This document shows positions 50,934 to 59,526 of a stretch of 64,000 nucleotides of DNA, piece by piece (position 1 is the stretch's first letter; each line of letters opens with the position of its first letter). The notes beneath the pieces were generated by a model. The model saw only the letters and a list, made by a program, of their open reading frames with translations. It did no database searches and was not told where the DNA came from. Source of the DNA: Acetobacteraceae bacterium (lineage in GTDB: Bacteria; Pseudomonadota; Alphaproteobacteria; Acetobacterales; Acetobacteraceae); contig CANBNK010000002.1 in NCBI GenBank assembly GCA_947371015.1, positions 47,464 to 111,463 on the forward strand, written 5' to 3'. The translations under genes and the position numbers were made by a program.

Positions 50934-52325
50934 ATGCCCCCCAGCAACAGCCTGCACGCCGCCGACCGCGCGCACTTCGTCCACCAGCAGACCGACCTGG
51001 ACGCCTTCGACCGCGACGGCGCCATCCTGATCGCCCGCGGCGAGGGCTGCCGGGTCTGGGATACCGAGGGTCGCGAGTACATCGAGGCGATGGCCGGGCT
51101 GTGGTGCGCCTCGCTCGGTTTTTCCGAGAAGCGCCTGGCCGATGCCGCGTATCGCCAACTGCAGACCCTGCCCTACTACCATACCTTCTTCCAGAAGGGG
51201 CATGAACCCGCCGTCCGCCTGGCCGAGAAGCTGGCGGCGATGGCGCCGAACGGCCTGGGCCACGCCATGTTCCAGTGCAGCGGGTCCGAGGCGAATGACG
51301 CCGCGATCAAGGTGATCTGGTACTTCAACAACCTGGTCGGCCGTCCCGAGAAGAAGAAGCTGATCGGCCGTATCCGCGGCTACCACGGCAACACCGTGGC
51401 CACCGCGTCACTGTCCGGCCAGCCGCACATGCAGGCGGATTTCGACCTGCCGCTGGGCGACCGCTTCCTGCACATCGCCAACCCCAACTACTACCGCGCG
51501 CAACTGCCCGGGGAGACCGAGGAAGCCTTCTCCGCCCGCATGGCCGCCGAGTTGGAAGCCCTGATCGCCCGCGAGGGCGGCGAGACCATCGCGGCGATGT
51601 TCTGCGAGCCGGTGCAGGGCGGCGGCGGCGCCATCACCCCACCGCGCGGCTACTTCGAGGCGATCCAGCCCATTCTGAAGAAGCACGACATCCTGCTGGT
51701 GGCCGACGAGGTCATCTGCGGGTTTGGCCGCACCGGCGCGCTGTGGGGCAGCGAGACCTACAACATGCAGCCGGACCTGCTGGTCTGCGCCAAGCAGCTG
51801 ACCGCCGCCTACCAGCCGCTCTCGGCCCTGCTGATCAGCGATCGCATCCATGAGGCGCTGGTCGCCGGCAGCCGCAAGAACGGCAGCTGGGGCCATGGCT
51901 ACACCTATGGCGGCCACCCGGTTGCATGTGCGGTCGCGCTGGAGACGCTGGCGATCTACGAGGAGCGCGACATCCTCGGCCATGTGCGGGACGTGGCGCC
52001 GGTCTTCCTGAACGGCCTCGGCAAGTTCCGCGACCACCCGTTGGTCGGCGATGTCCGCGGCATCGGCCTGATCGCCGGCGTGGAGCTGGTAGCCGACAAG
52101 CCGACGCGCGAGCCCTTCCCGGCCAGCGCCAAGGTCGGCCTGCTGGTGCAGCAGAAATGCGAGGAAGCCGGGCTGATCGTCCGCGCCATCGGCGACCGCA
52201 TTGCCTTCACCCCGCCGCTGATCATCTCGGAGACCGAGGTGGTGGACATGTGCAGCCGCTTCGGCCGCGGTCTGGATGCCGCCTGGGCCGCGTTGCAGGC
52301 GCAAAAGCGCCTGGCGGCCGAATAG
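50934..52325 (+). CDS. Class III (omega) aminotransferase
   Basis: A 463-residue PLP enzyme that transfers amino groups from an omega-amino acid or amine, probably to pyruvate or 2-oxoglutarate. Characteristic blocks are MAGLWCASLGF, QCSGSEANDAAIK near residue 120, LLVADEVICGFGRTGALWG near residue 255, and the PLP lysine in DLLVCAKQLTAAYQPLSA near residue 286. The ATG at 50934 has GGAGA upstream. It is divergent from the amidohydrolase; the two could hydrolyse and transaminate the same compound. It ends against the convergent MarR gene without any gap. Confidence 0.93.
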   Translation: MPPSNSLHAADRAHFVHQQTDLDAFDRDGAILIARGEGCRVWDTEGREYIEAMAGLWCASLGFSEKRLADAAYRQLQTLPYYHTFFQKGHEPAVRLAEKLAAMAPNGLGHAMFQCSGSEANDAAIKVIWYFNNLVGRPEKKKLIGRIRGYHGNTVATASLSGQPHMQADFDLPLGDRFLHIANPNYYRAQLPGETEEAFSARMAAELEALIAREGGETIAAMFCEPVQGGGGAITPPRGYFEAIQPILKKHDILLVADEVICGFGRTGALWGSETYNMQPDLLVCAKQLTAAYQPLSALLISDRIHEALVAGSRKNGSWGHGYTYGGHPVACAVALETLAIYEERDILGHVRDVAPVFLNGLGKFRDHPLVGDVRGIGLIAGVELVADKPTREPFPASAKVGLLVQQKCEEAGLIVRAIGDRIAFTPPLIISETEVVDMCSRFGRGLDAAWAALQAQKRLAAE

Positions 52326-52838
52326 TCAGTCGCGGAACAGCAGTTCCAGCGCCGGCATCGCCCGTTCCAGGTCGGCACGGGCGGTCTCGTCCAACTGCGC
52401 CAGGCGCGCATCCATCCCGGCAAAGACGCCGGCGCGCACCGCCTGCATCACCCGCATGCCTTTTTCCGTCAATTGCAGTTGCATGCGGCGGCGGGACGCG
52501 GGGTCGCGTTCCCGGGTCACCAGGTTTTCCTGCGCCAGCTTCACCAGCATCACCGAAGCGGTGGGCAGCCGCACGCCCAGTTGCACCGCCACCTGGGACA
52601 GCGAAGTACCAGGGTGCCGGAAGACGTAGTTCAGGATGCGAAACTGCGGCGGGGTCAGCCGCAGGTCGGGCACCGTGCGCGCAGCTTCCAGCATCATCAG
52701 GCGCGACGACGCCATCATCAGCAGCAACAGGTGTTCCGGCAGCCCTTCAGGTCGCCGATAGGCCGGCACCGGCGGAGACGCAGCCGGCTTTCGCCCGGAC
52801 CCATCGGAGCCAGTCCCACGCGGTACTTGCTTCGTCAT
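52326..52838 (-). CDS. MarR family transcriptional regulator
   Basis: A 170-residue winged-helix regulator. A proline- and glycine-rich N-terminal tail (residues 1-30) precedes helices with LTPPQFRILNYVFRHPGTS, the recognition helix region QVAVQLGVRLPTASVMLVKL, and the wing TRERDPASRRRMQLQLT. It is convergent with the aminotransferase with no intergenic base. An SDR gene lies upstream on the same strand, 76 bp away. The target operon is not obvious. Confidence 0.9.
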   Translation of the reverse strand: MTKQVPRGTGSDGSGRKPAASPPVPAYRRPEGLPEHLLLLMMASSRLMMLEAARTVPDLRLTPPQFRILNYVFRHPGTSLSQVAVQLGVRLPTASVMLVKLAQENLVTRERDPASRRRMQLQLTEKGMRVMQAVRAGVFAGMDARLAQLDETARADLERAMPALELLFRD

Positions 52839-52914
52839 GCGTATCGACTAATCCAACCCCAGGGACAGGTCCAGCCCGCACCGGCTGGAAAATGAAAATA
52901 ATACTCTTTCGAAT

Positions 52915-53664
52915 CTAAACCGCACGCACCCATCCGCCATCCACGTCCAGCAGGGCGCCCTGCACATAGGCCGCCTGTGCCGAGGCCAGGAACGCCACGA
53001 CGCTGGCAATCTCCGCCGGCTCGCCGAAGCGTGCCACCCCGGTGGACTGCGCCAGCGCCTCGGCGGCCGCCGCCTGGTCCAACCCCCGCTCGGCCATCAC
53101 CGTGGCGATGCGCCCGGTCAGGCGGTCGGTGCGGATGCTGCCGGGGTTGACGCAGTTGACGCGAACGCCCTCCGCCACGCCCTTGTCCGCCAGCGCCTTG
53201 CTCAGGTTCATCAGCGCGGCATTGACGCTGCCACCGATGGTGAAGTCGGCACTCGCCACCCGCCCGCCGGCGCCGGCGATATGCACCACGCTGCCCTGCT
53301 TGCCGCGCAGATGCGGCCAGGCCGCCCGCGTCAGCCGCACCGCCGCGTGGAATTTCAGCGCCCAGCTATCGGCCCAGTCTTCCTCGTTCAGCGCCAGGAA
53401 GTCGCCACGCCGGGTCGCGCCGGCGCTGTTCACCAGCAGGTCCAGCCGGCCGAACTTGCTTACCGCATGCGCCACGGCGGCATCGGCGGCGGCGGGCTCG
53501 CGCAGGTCGCAGGCATGGCCCAGCACGCCCGGGGCGTCGCAGCCGCCGCGGGCCACACCCAGCACCTGCATGCCCTCGGCTACCAGGCGCTCCGCAATGG
53601 CGCGGCCGATGCCCTTGCTGGCGCCGGACACCAGCGCCGCCTTGCCCTTCAGGTCTGGATACAT
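52915..53664 (-). CDS. Short-chain dehydrogenase/reductase
   Basis: A 249-residue SDR. The cofactor motif is VSGASKGIGRAIAERL near residue 12 and NSAGATRRG lies near residue 84. The usual catalytic YxxxK is not evident: the matching segment is DFTIGGSVNAALMNL (about residues 145-160), with no Tyr, so catalysis may differ or be lost. The C-terminal NCVNPGSIRTDRL is normal. The ATG at 53664 has AAGGAG and overlaps the Bug gene end by a few bases of spacing. It likely belongs to a small operon with the receptor. Confidence 0.87.
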   Translation of the reverse strand: MYPDLKGKAALVSGASKGIGRAIAERLVAEGMQVLGVARGGCDAPGVLGHACDLREPAAADAAVAHAVSKFGRLDLLVNSAGATRRGDFLALNEEDWADSWALKFHAAVRLTRAAWPHLRGKQGSVVHIAGAGGRVASADFTIGGSVNAALMNLSKALADKGVAEGVRVNCVNPGSIRTDRLTGRIATVMAERGLDQAAAAEALAQSTGVARFGEPAEIASVVAFLASAQAAYVQGALLDVDGGWVRAV

Positions 53665-53666
53665 GC

Positions 53667-54617
53667 TCACTCCTTGATCCCCGCCCTCTTCACCAGCCGG
53701 TCGATCTTCTCCATGTCGGCGCGCAGGAAGGCGCCGAATTCGGCCGGCGTGCCGCCGGTGATCTCGCTGCCCATGTCCAGGATTTTTGCTCGTGCCTCGG
53801 CCGAACCGACCACCTGCAATATCGCCGCGTTCAGCCGCGTAACCACATCCGCCGGCATGCCGTGCGGCCCGACCACCGCGTACCACTCCACCACATCGAA
53901 CCCCGGCACGAACTCGGCAATCGCTGGCACGTCCGGCAGAAAGGCCTGGCGCCGCGCCGAGGTAACGCCCAGCGCCCGCACCTGGCCCTGCCGCACGAAG
54001 GGCAGCGTGGAGCTGCCATTGCCGAACATCAGCTGGATCTGCCCACCGACCAGGTCCGCCAGCGCCGGCCCGCCACCGCGATAGGGCACATGCACCATGT
54101 CAACGCCGCACATCAGCTTGAACATCTCGCCGCTGATATGCACCGCCGAGCCGATGCCCGGCGAGCCGAAGCTCAGCTTGCCGGGATTGGCCTTGGCATA
54201 GGCGATCAGCTCCGACATCGAATGCACCGGCAGGCTGGGCGTCACCGCCAGGATATTCGGCGTGTTGCACAGGTGCATGATCGGCGTGACGTCGTTGACC
54301 GGATGATACGGCTGCCGGGTGATCAGCGCCGCGCTGACCAGCGTGGAGGTCACGATGGAAAACGCATGCCCATCCGGCGGCTGGCGCAGCATGTCGATGG
54401 TGCCGATGGCACCCGAGGCGCCGCCCTTGTTTTCCACCACCACCGGCTGGCCCAGCAGCACGGCCAGCGGCGGCGCGATGACCCGGGCCAGAATGTCCGT
54501 CGTACCGCCCGGTGGCCAGGCGATCATCAGCCGGATCGGCCGGCTGGGCCAAGTGGATTGGGCCTTGGCCAGCATCGGCGCGGCCAATGCCGTCGCCAGA
54601 ATCGCGCGCCGTTGCAT
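53667..54617 (-). CDS. Bug/TctC-family tripartite tricarboxylate transporter receptor
   Basis: A 316-residue periplasmic receptor. The signal MQRRAILATALAAPMLAKAQ precedes RPIRLMIAWPPGGTTDILAR; GQPVVVENKGGASGAIGTID and HVPYRGGGPALADLVGG follow. It lies between an HD-domain gene 12 bp upstream and an SDR gene 2 bp downstream, so all three are likely cotranscribed. The ligand is unknown. Confidence 0.92.
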   Translation of the reverse strand: MQRRAILATALAAPMLAKAQSTWPSRPIRLMIAWPPGGTTDILARVIAPPLAVLLGQPVVVENKGGASGAIGTIDMLRQPPDGHAFSIVTSTLVSAALITRQPYHPVNDVTPIMHLCNTPNILAVTPSLPVHSMSELIAYAKANPGKLSFGSPGIGSAVHISGEMFKLMCGVDMVHVPYRGGGPALADLVGGQIQLMFGNGSSTLPFVRQGQVRALGVTSARRQAFLPDVPAIAEFVPGFDVVEWYAVVGPHGMPADVVTRLNAAILQVVGSAEARAKILDMGSEITGGTPAEFGAFLRADMEKIDRLVKRAGIKE

Positions 54618-54629
54618 GGCGGTCTCCCC

Positions 54630-55256
54630 CTACATCACCAACGGGCGGCGATACTTGCTGCTCACCGTCTCCGGCTTCACCAGCCCACCGGCCAGCGCCA
54701 GCGTCCAGTAGCCGATATCCGCCAGATGCACGATGGTTCCTTCCAGGCTGCGGACCACCAGCTCGCCCTCTCCGCTATGCGCCCCGGCGATATGCGCGAC
54801 TTCCTCCGGCAGGCCAGCCAGCAGGCACAGGTGCACGCCATAGGCGGGGTGGCGGATGCTCGGCAGCCCGGTCGCGCGCGGCGCGGCTTCCCAGCGCTTG
54901 CGGTTCGCGGGGTCGAACTCCCAGGGCTTGCCGACATCGTGGCAAAGTCCGCCGGCGATGACGATGTCATGGTTCACCACCATGGCGGGGTTGGAGGCCG
55001 CCATCTCGCGCCCCATCACCATCGCCAGCCGCGTCACGCCGCGGATATGGTCGGTCTGGTCGCCGGCCAGCAGCGTCATGGAGCCAGGATTGCCCGAAGG
55101 CGGGATATCCCGGATCGAGCCATAGCTGGACCGCCCGATGGCCAGCGCCCAGGCCTCCACCACCTGGGCCTGCAGGGCCGGGTCGCTGATCTGCTCCACT
55201 TCCGGCAATTCGGCGCGCATCTGGGCGCGCAGTGCGTCGGTGATGTCCTGGGGCAT
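54630..55256 (-). CDS. HD-domain phosphohydrolase-like protein
   Basis: A 208-residue soluble protein with a metal-binding HD motif in VIAGGLCHDVGKPWEFD (about residues 98-114) and further candidate His ligands in QTDHIRGVTRLAM and IRHPAYGVHLCLLAG. The second ATG (55256) is chosen because GGAGG lies six bases upstream; a first ATG four codons earlier overlaps that site. HD proteins hydrolyse phosphate esters or nucleotides, and some act on non-phosphate substrates. It heads the operon with the Bug receptor and SDR. The substrate is unknown. Confidence 0.82.
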   Translation of the reverse strand: MPQDITDALRAQMRAELPEVEQISDPALQAQVVEAWALAIGRSSYGSIRDIPPSGNPGSMTLLAGDQTDHIRGVTRLAMVMGREMAASNPAMVVNHDIVIAGGLCHDVGKPWEFDPANRKRWEAAPRATGLPSIRHPAYGVHLCLLAGLPEEVAHIAGAHSGEGELVVRSLEGTIVHLADIGYWTLALAGGLVKPETVSSKYRRPLVM

Positions 55257-55460
55257 GGCGCCCTCCATTTGCTGGTGCCTGGTCGCCCGGCGGCGCGGCC
55301 CTGTCGTTCAATCCCGCCGCGATTCCTGCGCCAGCGTCGCGGCCAGGACAAGCCCACCCGCGCCGTCCGTCGCCCTGGTTGGTCCGGCAGTCCGGTCGCT
55401 TCGGCGATTCCGCCCGAGCAGATCAGGCCCTAAGCTGCGGCCCGACCGAAGGAGCCACCC

Positions 55461-56438
55461 ATGCGCCGCACCTTGCTGAAGGCCGCCGCCCTGCTGCCCA
55501 TCGCCGGCCTCGGCGCTGCCCGCGCGCAGGCACAGGGTAGCTACCCGTCGCGCGCGCTGCGGATGATCGTGCCCTTCGCCGCCGGCGGCGCCGCCGACCT
55601 CGTCGCCCGCGTCGCGGCGCAGGGCCTGTCGGAGCAACTGGGCCAGGCCGTGGCAGTGGAGAATCGCGGCGGCTCCGGCGGCGTCATCGGCTCCGAGGCC
55701 ATGCTGCAGGCGCCGGCCGATGGCTACACCATCAGCTTCCATTCCATGTCATCCGCCGTGCTGAATGCCGGGCTTTACAAGAACATCAGCTTCGACGTGC
55801 GCCGCGCCTTCGTGCCGGTGTCCTGGATCGGCTCGGTGCCCAATGTGGTGCTGGTGAACCCGAAGGTGCCGGCGAACACCTTGCAGGAACTCGTGGCCCT
55901 GCTGCGCGCCAACCCTGGCAAGTACAGCTATGCCAGCAGCGGCCCCGGCACCATTGTCCACCTCTCCGCCCATATGCTGGCCAGCATGGCCGGGGTGGAG
56001 ATGGTCCACGTGCCCTACCGCGGGTCCGGCCCGGCGATGAACGACCTGATTGCCGGCACCGTGGACGTGATGGTGGATACCATGCCCAGCGTGCTGCCCT
56101 TCGTCCGCGGCGGCCAGCTGCGCGCGCTGGCGGTGACCACGCGCACCCGCAACGCCGCGCTGCCGGACGTGCCCACCGCGCAGGAAGCCGGGCTGCCCAC
56201 CTACGAGACCTATAACTGGCACGGCCTGTTCATGGCCGCCGGTACGCCGGCACCGATCGTGCAGCGGCTGGAGCAGGCGGCAATCGCCGCGGTGCGCTCC
56301 CCGGCCACGCGCCAGCGCCTGGTGGATGTCGGCGTCGAGCCGCAGGGCAGCACCGCCGCCGAGCTGGGGTCCTTCTGGGACGCGCAGCTGGCGCTGTGGA
56401 TTCCCATCATCCGCTCCTCCGGCGCCAGCGCGGAGTAG
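55461..56438 (+). CDS. Bug/TctC-family tripartite tricarboxylate transporter receptor
   Basis: A 325-residue periplasmic receptor that stands alone on the plus strand. AAGGAG precedes the ATG. The signal peptide is MRRTLLKAAALLPIAGLGAA; RALRMIVPFAAGGAADLVAR, GQAVAVENRGGSGGVIGSEA and HVPYRGSGPAMNDLIAG identify the family. A strong hairpin 10 bp after the stop should end transcription. It is not in an operon with enzymes, unlike the other Bug genes here. Confidence 0.92.
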   Translation: MRRTLLKAAALLPIAGLGAARAQAQGSYPSRALRMIVPFAAGGAADLVARVAAQGLSEQLGQAVAVENRGGSGGVIGSEAMLQAPADGYTISFHSMSSAVLNAGLYKNISFDVRRAFVPVSWIGSVPNVVLVNPKVPANTLQELVALLRANPGKYSYASSGPGTIVHLSAHMLASMAGVEMVHVPYRGSGPAMNDLIAGTVDVMVDTMPSVLPFVRGGQLRALAVTTRTRNAALPDVPTAQEAGLPTYETYNWHGLFMAAGTPAPIVQRLEQAAIAAVRSPATRQRLVDVGVEPQGSTAAELGSFWDAQLALWIPIIRSSGASAE

Positions 56439-56447
56439 AACGCAAAA

Positions 56448-56475
56448 CGCCCTCCCGGCTTCCACCGGGAGGGCG
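56448..56475. terminator. Bidirectional intrinsic terminator
   Basis: A perfect 11-bp stem, CGCCCTCCCGG with CCGGGAGGGCG, and a six-base loop lie between the convergent Bug and NIPSNAP genes. Reading the minus strand, TTTTG follows the stem, so it best serves the NIPSNAP gene; it may also stop plus-strand transcription. Confidence 0.8.
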
Positions 56476-56501
56476 CCAGGCGCACGGCAAAAGCCGCGGG
56501 C

Positions 56502-57185
56502 TTACTTGATCGCCGAGAACGGCGTCGGCTTGATGATCATGTTGGTCTGCTGCTTCAGCGCACCCAGGCCACCGGTCATCTTGGCGAACTCGCCCCAGGC
56601 CGGGTCGGCCGCCATGGCGCCGCGCTGCTTGGCGCGGGTGGCCAGGCTCTCATAGGCCCACATGAACACCACCTGGTTGATCGGCCCGACTTCCGTCGTG
56701 CCCATGAACAGGAACTGCCCCAGGTGCTTCTTCTGAATCGCCAGGCCGGTTTCGCCATAGGCGGCCAGCCAGGCGGCCATCTTGCCGGGGTGGAAGTCAT
56801 AGGTGCGGTGGTCCACCACCATGGTGCTGCCCGGCAGGGTGCGGACGAAGGCCTGCCCCGCCTTCTGCACCGGGCTCCAGGGCACCGGCGAGATCAGCTT
56901 GTTTTCCTGCTGCGCCAGCGCGCCGATCTTGCCGCTCTCGCCACGGAAGGTCGCCCAGTCGGGGTCGGCCTCGCGCGCGGCCATGCCGGTGTCGCGGTGG
57001 GCCAGGTCGTCATACATGCGCATGAAGACGAAGCGGTTCAGCGGGCCGAATTCGGTGGTGAAGGCGCCCATCAGCGGGCCCAGGTGCTTGGCTGAGGTCG
57101 GGTTGGCCACGGCGGCGTACAGCTTCAGCCACTCGGCAAACTTGCCGCCGGGGTGCGCGGTGTACATGCGTTGTTCGAGGAACAT
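56502..57185 (-). CDS. NIPSNAP-family protein with two tandem domains
   Basis: A 227-residue protein containing two NIPSNAP ferredoxin-like domains. The first begins MFLEQRMYTAHPGGKFAEWL and contains RFVFMRMYDDLAHRD; the second begins VVDHRTYDFHPGKMAAWLAA near residue 122 and contains QVVFMWAYESLATR. GGAAGGAG lies upstream of the ATG. Family members are small dimeric proteins of unclear role; the internal duplication could mimic the dimer. It is followed by a strong terminator. Confidence 0.87.
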   Translation of the reverse strand: MFLEQRMYTAHPGGKFAEWLKLYAAVANPTSAKHLGPLMGAFTTEFGPLNRFVFMRMYDDLAHRDTGMAAREADPDWATFRGESGKIGALAQQENKLISPVPWSPVQKAGQAFVRTLPGSTMVVDHRTYDFHPGKMAAWLAAYGETGLAIQKKHLGQFLFMGTTEVGPINQVVFMWAYESLATRAKQRGAMAADPAWGEFAKMTGGLGALKQQTNMIIKPTPFSAIK

Positions 57186-57239
57186 TGGAAATCTCCTTCC
57201 CTTGGGGATTGATGGCGTAGTTGCAGCAGGTTGCCGCGG

Positions 57240-57620
57240 CTACGGCAATACGGCGGTGAAGACACAGTCCACCAGCTTCGGCGCCGGCATGTCCTGCTGC
57301 ATGGTGTGGCGGGCCGGGCGGCTGGCCGGGTCGGGGAAGTATTCCAGCCAGACCTTGTTCAGCGCGCTGCGGTCATCCGCGTCCTGCAACCACACCGTCA
57401 GCTTGACGATGTCGTCCATGCTGCCGCCGCCGGCCTCCACGATGCGCCGCACATTGGCGAACATCAGCCGGCACTGGTCCTCCAGCCCCGGCGGGACCTG
57501 GCCCTCGGAATCCACACCGCGGATGCCGCCGCTTTCGATGATGTTGCCGATGCGGCAGGCGGCCGGGATCGGGTTGCGGTGGCCGAAGCCGTCGATATGG
57601 ATGGCGGTACGGCGGGCCAT
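57240..57620 (-). CDS. RidA/YjgF-family protein
   Basis: A 126-residue protein of the RidA family, whose best-known role is hydrolysing reactive enamine/imine intermediates. The C-terminal pattern LVDCVFTAVLP replaces the usual VEIEa-x-A end, and the Arg that binds the carboxylate is expected in SRPARHTMQQ (about residue 102), which fits. It begins 4 bp after the Bug gene stop, so the two are cotranscribed. Variation near the C terminus means it may be a RidA subtype without imine deaminase activity. Confidence 0.87.
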   Translation of the reverse strand: MARRTAIHIDGFGHRNPIPAACRIGNIIESGGIRGVDSEGQVPPGLEDQCRLMFANVRRIVEAGGGSMDDIVKLTVWLQDADDRSALNKVWLEYFPDPASRPARHTMQQDMPAPKLVDCVFTAVLP

Positions 57621-57624
57621 GCGC

Positions 57625-58617
57625 TCAATCCAGGCTGATGTTGTTGGCGCGGATCGCCCGCGCCCACATGTCGCGGTCGGCCTCGATGAAGGCCTCGATG
57701 CCGGCGGCGTCGCGTGGCGGGTCCGGCAGCAGGCCCAGGTTGGCGATGCCGGCGACAAATTCCGGCTTCAGCTGCAACCCCGCCAGCGCCGCCCGCACCT
57801 GCGCCAGCACCGCCGGCGGCGTGCGGCTGGCCAGCGCGATGCCGACCCAGCCGACCACCACGAAGCCGGCGAAACCCTGCTCCACCGCCGTCGGCAACTC
57901 CGGGAACGCCGGCACCCGCTGCGGCGTGGTGACGCCCAGCGCCCGCAGCGTGCCGTCGCGGATCATCTGGATCGAGGAGCTGATGATGTCGAAGCACACC
58001 TGGGCGTCGCCCCGCATCACCGCCAGCAAGGCCGGCGCGCTGCCGTTGAACGGGATATGCGCCATGCTGATGCCGGCGGACTGGCAGAACAGCTCCGCCA
58101 CCAGATGCGTGGTGTTGCCATTGCCGGCGGAGGCGAAGTTCAGCACGCCGGGGCGGGCCTGCGCCGCCGCTTGCAGGTCCTTCAGCGTCCGGTACGGCGA
58201 ATTCGCCGCCACCACGGCCACCACCGGCATCAGCGCCATCAACCCGCCGACGGCCAGGTCCTCGGCCTGGTAGGGCAGCCGCCGATACAGCTGCGGGTTC
58301 ATGGTCACCGGGGAAGCGGTGGCCAGCAGCCAGCTATGCCCGTCCGCCGGCGCCGTCAGCACGGATTGCGTGCCGACGATGGTGTTGGCGCCGGGCCGGT
58401 TCTCCACCACCACCGGCTGGCCAAGGGTGGGCGCCAGGTGCGCGCCGATCAGTCGGGCCACCAGGTCGGTATTCCCACCGGGCGCAAAGGGCGCGACAAT
58501 GCGGACCGGATGATTCGGCCAAGCTGGATGCGCCGATGCTGGCTGGGCCCAGGCCGGACGTGCCGCCAGGCCAAGCGCGGCGGCGCCAAGCATCCTCCGG
58601 GTAGTGGCATTCGCCAT
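57625..58617 (-). CDS. Bug/TctC-family tripartite tricarboxylate transporter receptor
   Basis: A 330-residue periplasmic receptor. The signal MANATTRRMLGAAALGLAAR contains paired arginines. HPVRIVAPFAPGGNTDLVAR, GQPVVVENRPGANTIVGTQS and HIPFNGSAPALLAVMRG identify the family. It forms a two-gene unit with RidA. Pairing a receptor with RidA suggests a nitrogen-containing acid as ligand, which is inference. Confidence 0.92.
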   Translation of the reverse strand: MANATTRRMLGAAALGLAARPAWAQPASAHPAWPNHPVRIVAPFAPGGNTDLVARLIGAHLAPTLGQPVVVENRPGANTIVGTQSVLTAPADGHSWLLATASPVTMNPQLYRRLPYQAEDLAVGGLMALMPVVAVVAANSPYRTLKDLQAAAQARPGVLNFASAGNGNTTHLVAELFCQSAGISMAHIPFNGSAPALLAVMRGDAQVCFDIISSSIQMIRDGTLRALGVTTPQRVPAFPELPTAVEQGFAGFVVVGWVGIALASRTPPAVLAQVRAALAGLQLKPEFVAGIANLGLLPDPPRDAAGIEAFIEADRDMWARAIRANNISLD

Positions 58618-58740
58618 GGTGGTTCCCGTTCATTTCCCTTGCCCCGCACTATGGCCGAAGCACCCGCCGCCGCAACCCAATGGGCGCAGCCAATGGGGCA
58701 ACCGGTGGACGCGGGGCGCCCCCGACCCTATCTCAGCCGC

Positions 58741-59526
58741 ATGCCACACTTTCCCCTTCCTCCGGCGCTGCCCCGCGTGGCGCTGGTCACCGGTGCTGCC
58801 CGCCGCCTCGGCCGCGCCATCGCCCTGGCTCTGGCCGAAGCCGGCTTCGACCTGGCGCTGCACTACGGCACCAGCCAGGCCGAAACCGAAGCCACCGCGG
58901 AGCTGGTCCGCGCGCTCGGCCGCCGCGCCGTGACGCTACGGGCCGACCTGATGCTGGAAGCCGAGGTCACCGCCCTGTTGCCCGCCGCCGCCGCGGCGCT
59001 CGGCCCGGTCGGCCTGCTGGTCAACAATGCCAGCACCTTCGAGCGCGATGACTGGGACGACTCGACGCGGGAAAGCTGGGACCGCCACCTGGAGCCGAAC
59101 CTGCGCGCCCCCTTCGTGCTGGCCCAGGCGCTGGCGCGCGGCCTGCCCGCCGATGCCGAAGGCGCGGTGATCAACCTGTTGGACCAGCGGGTCTGGTCGC
59201 TGACGCCGAACTTCATCAGCTACACCGTCAGCAAGTCGGCGCTGTGGTCGCTGACCCGGCAGCTGGCGCTGGCCCTGGCGCCGCGCATCCGGGTCAACGG
59301 CATCGGCCCCGGCCCTGCCCTGCCCGGCCCCCGCCAGTCCCAGGCGCATTTCGACCACCAGGTCGCCGGCACGCCGTTGCAGCGCCCCTCCAGCCCGGAG
59401 GAAATCGCCCGCGGCGTGCTCGCCATCCTGGCCTTGCCGTCGATGACCGGGCAGATGATCGCGTTGGATGGTGGCCAGCACCTGCAATGGGGCCCGGCGC
59501 CGGGCCCGGAGTATTCCGCCGAATGA
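58741..59526 (+). CDS. SDR family oxidoreductase, pteridine reductase-like
   Basis: A 261-residue SDR. The cofactor segment VALVTGAARRLGRAIALALA near residue 13 contains TG-x3-R-x-G, the variant found in pteridine reductases PTR1 and FolM, in place of TG-x3-G-x-G. NNASTFERDDW lies near residue 94 and the catalytic Tyr and Lys in ISYTVSKSALW near residue 162. The gene is coupled by ATGA to folB, which supports a dihydropteridine or dihydrofolate reductase role. The ATG at 58741 has no clear ribosome site, and an in-frame ATG at 58651 is possible. Confidence 0.85.
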   Translation: MPHFPLPPALPRVALVTGAARRLGRAIALALAEAGFDLALHYGTSQAETEATAELVRALGRRAVTLRADLMLEAEVTALLPAAAAALGPVGLLVNNASTFERDDWDDSTRESWDRHLEPNLRAPFVLAQALARGLPADAEGAVINLLDQRVWSLTPNFISYTVSKSALWSLTRQLALALAPRIRVNGIGPGPALPGPRQSQAHFDHQVAGTPLQRPSSPEEIARGVLAILALPSMTGQMIALDGGQHLQWGPAPGPEYSAE

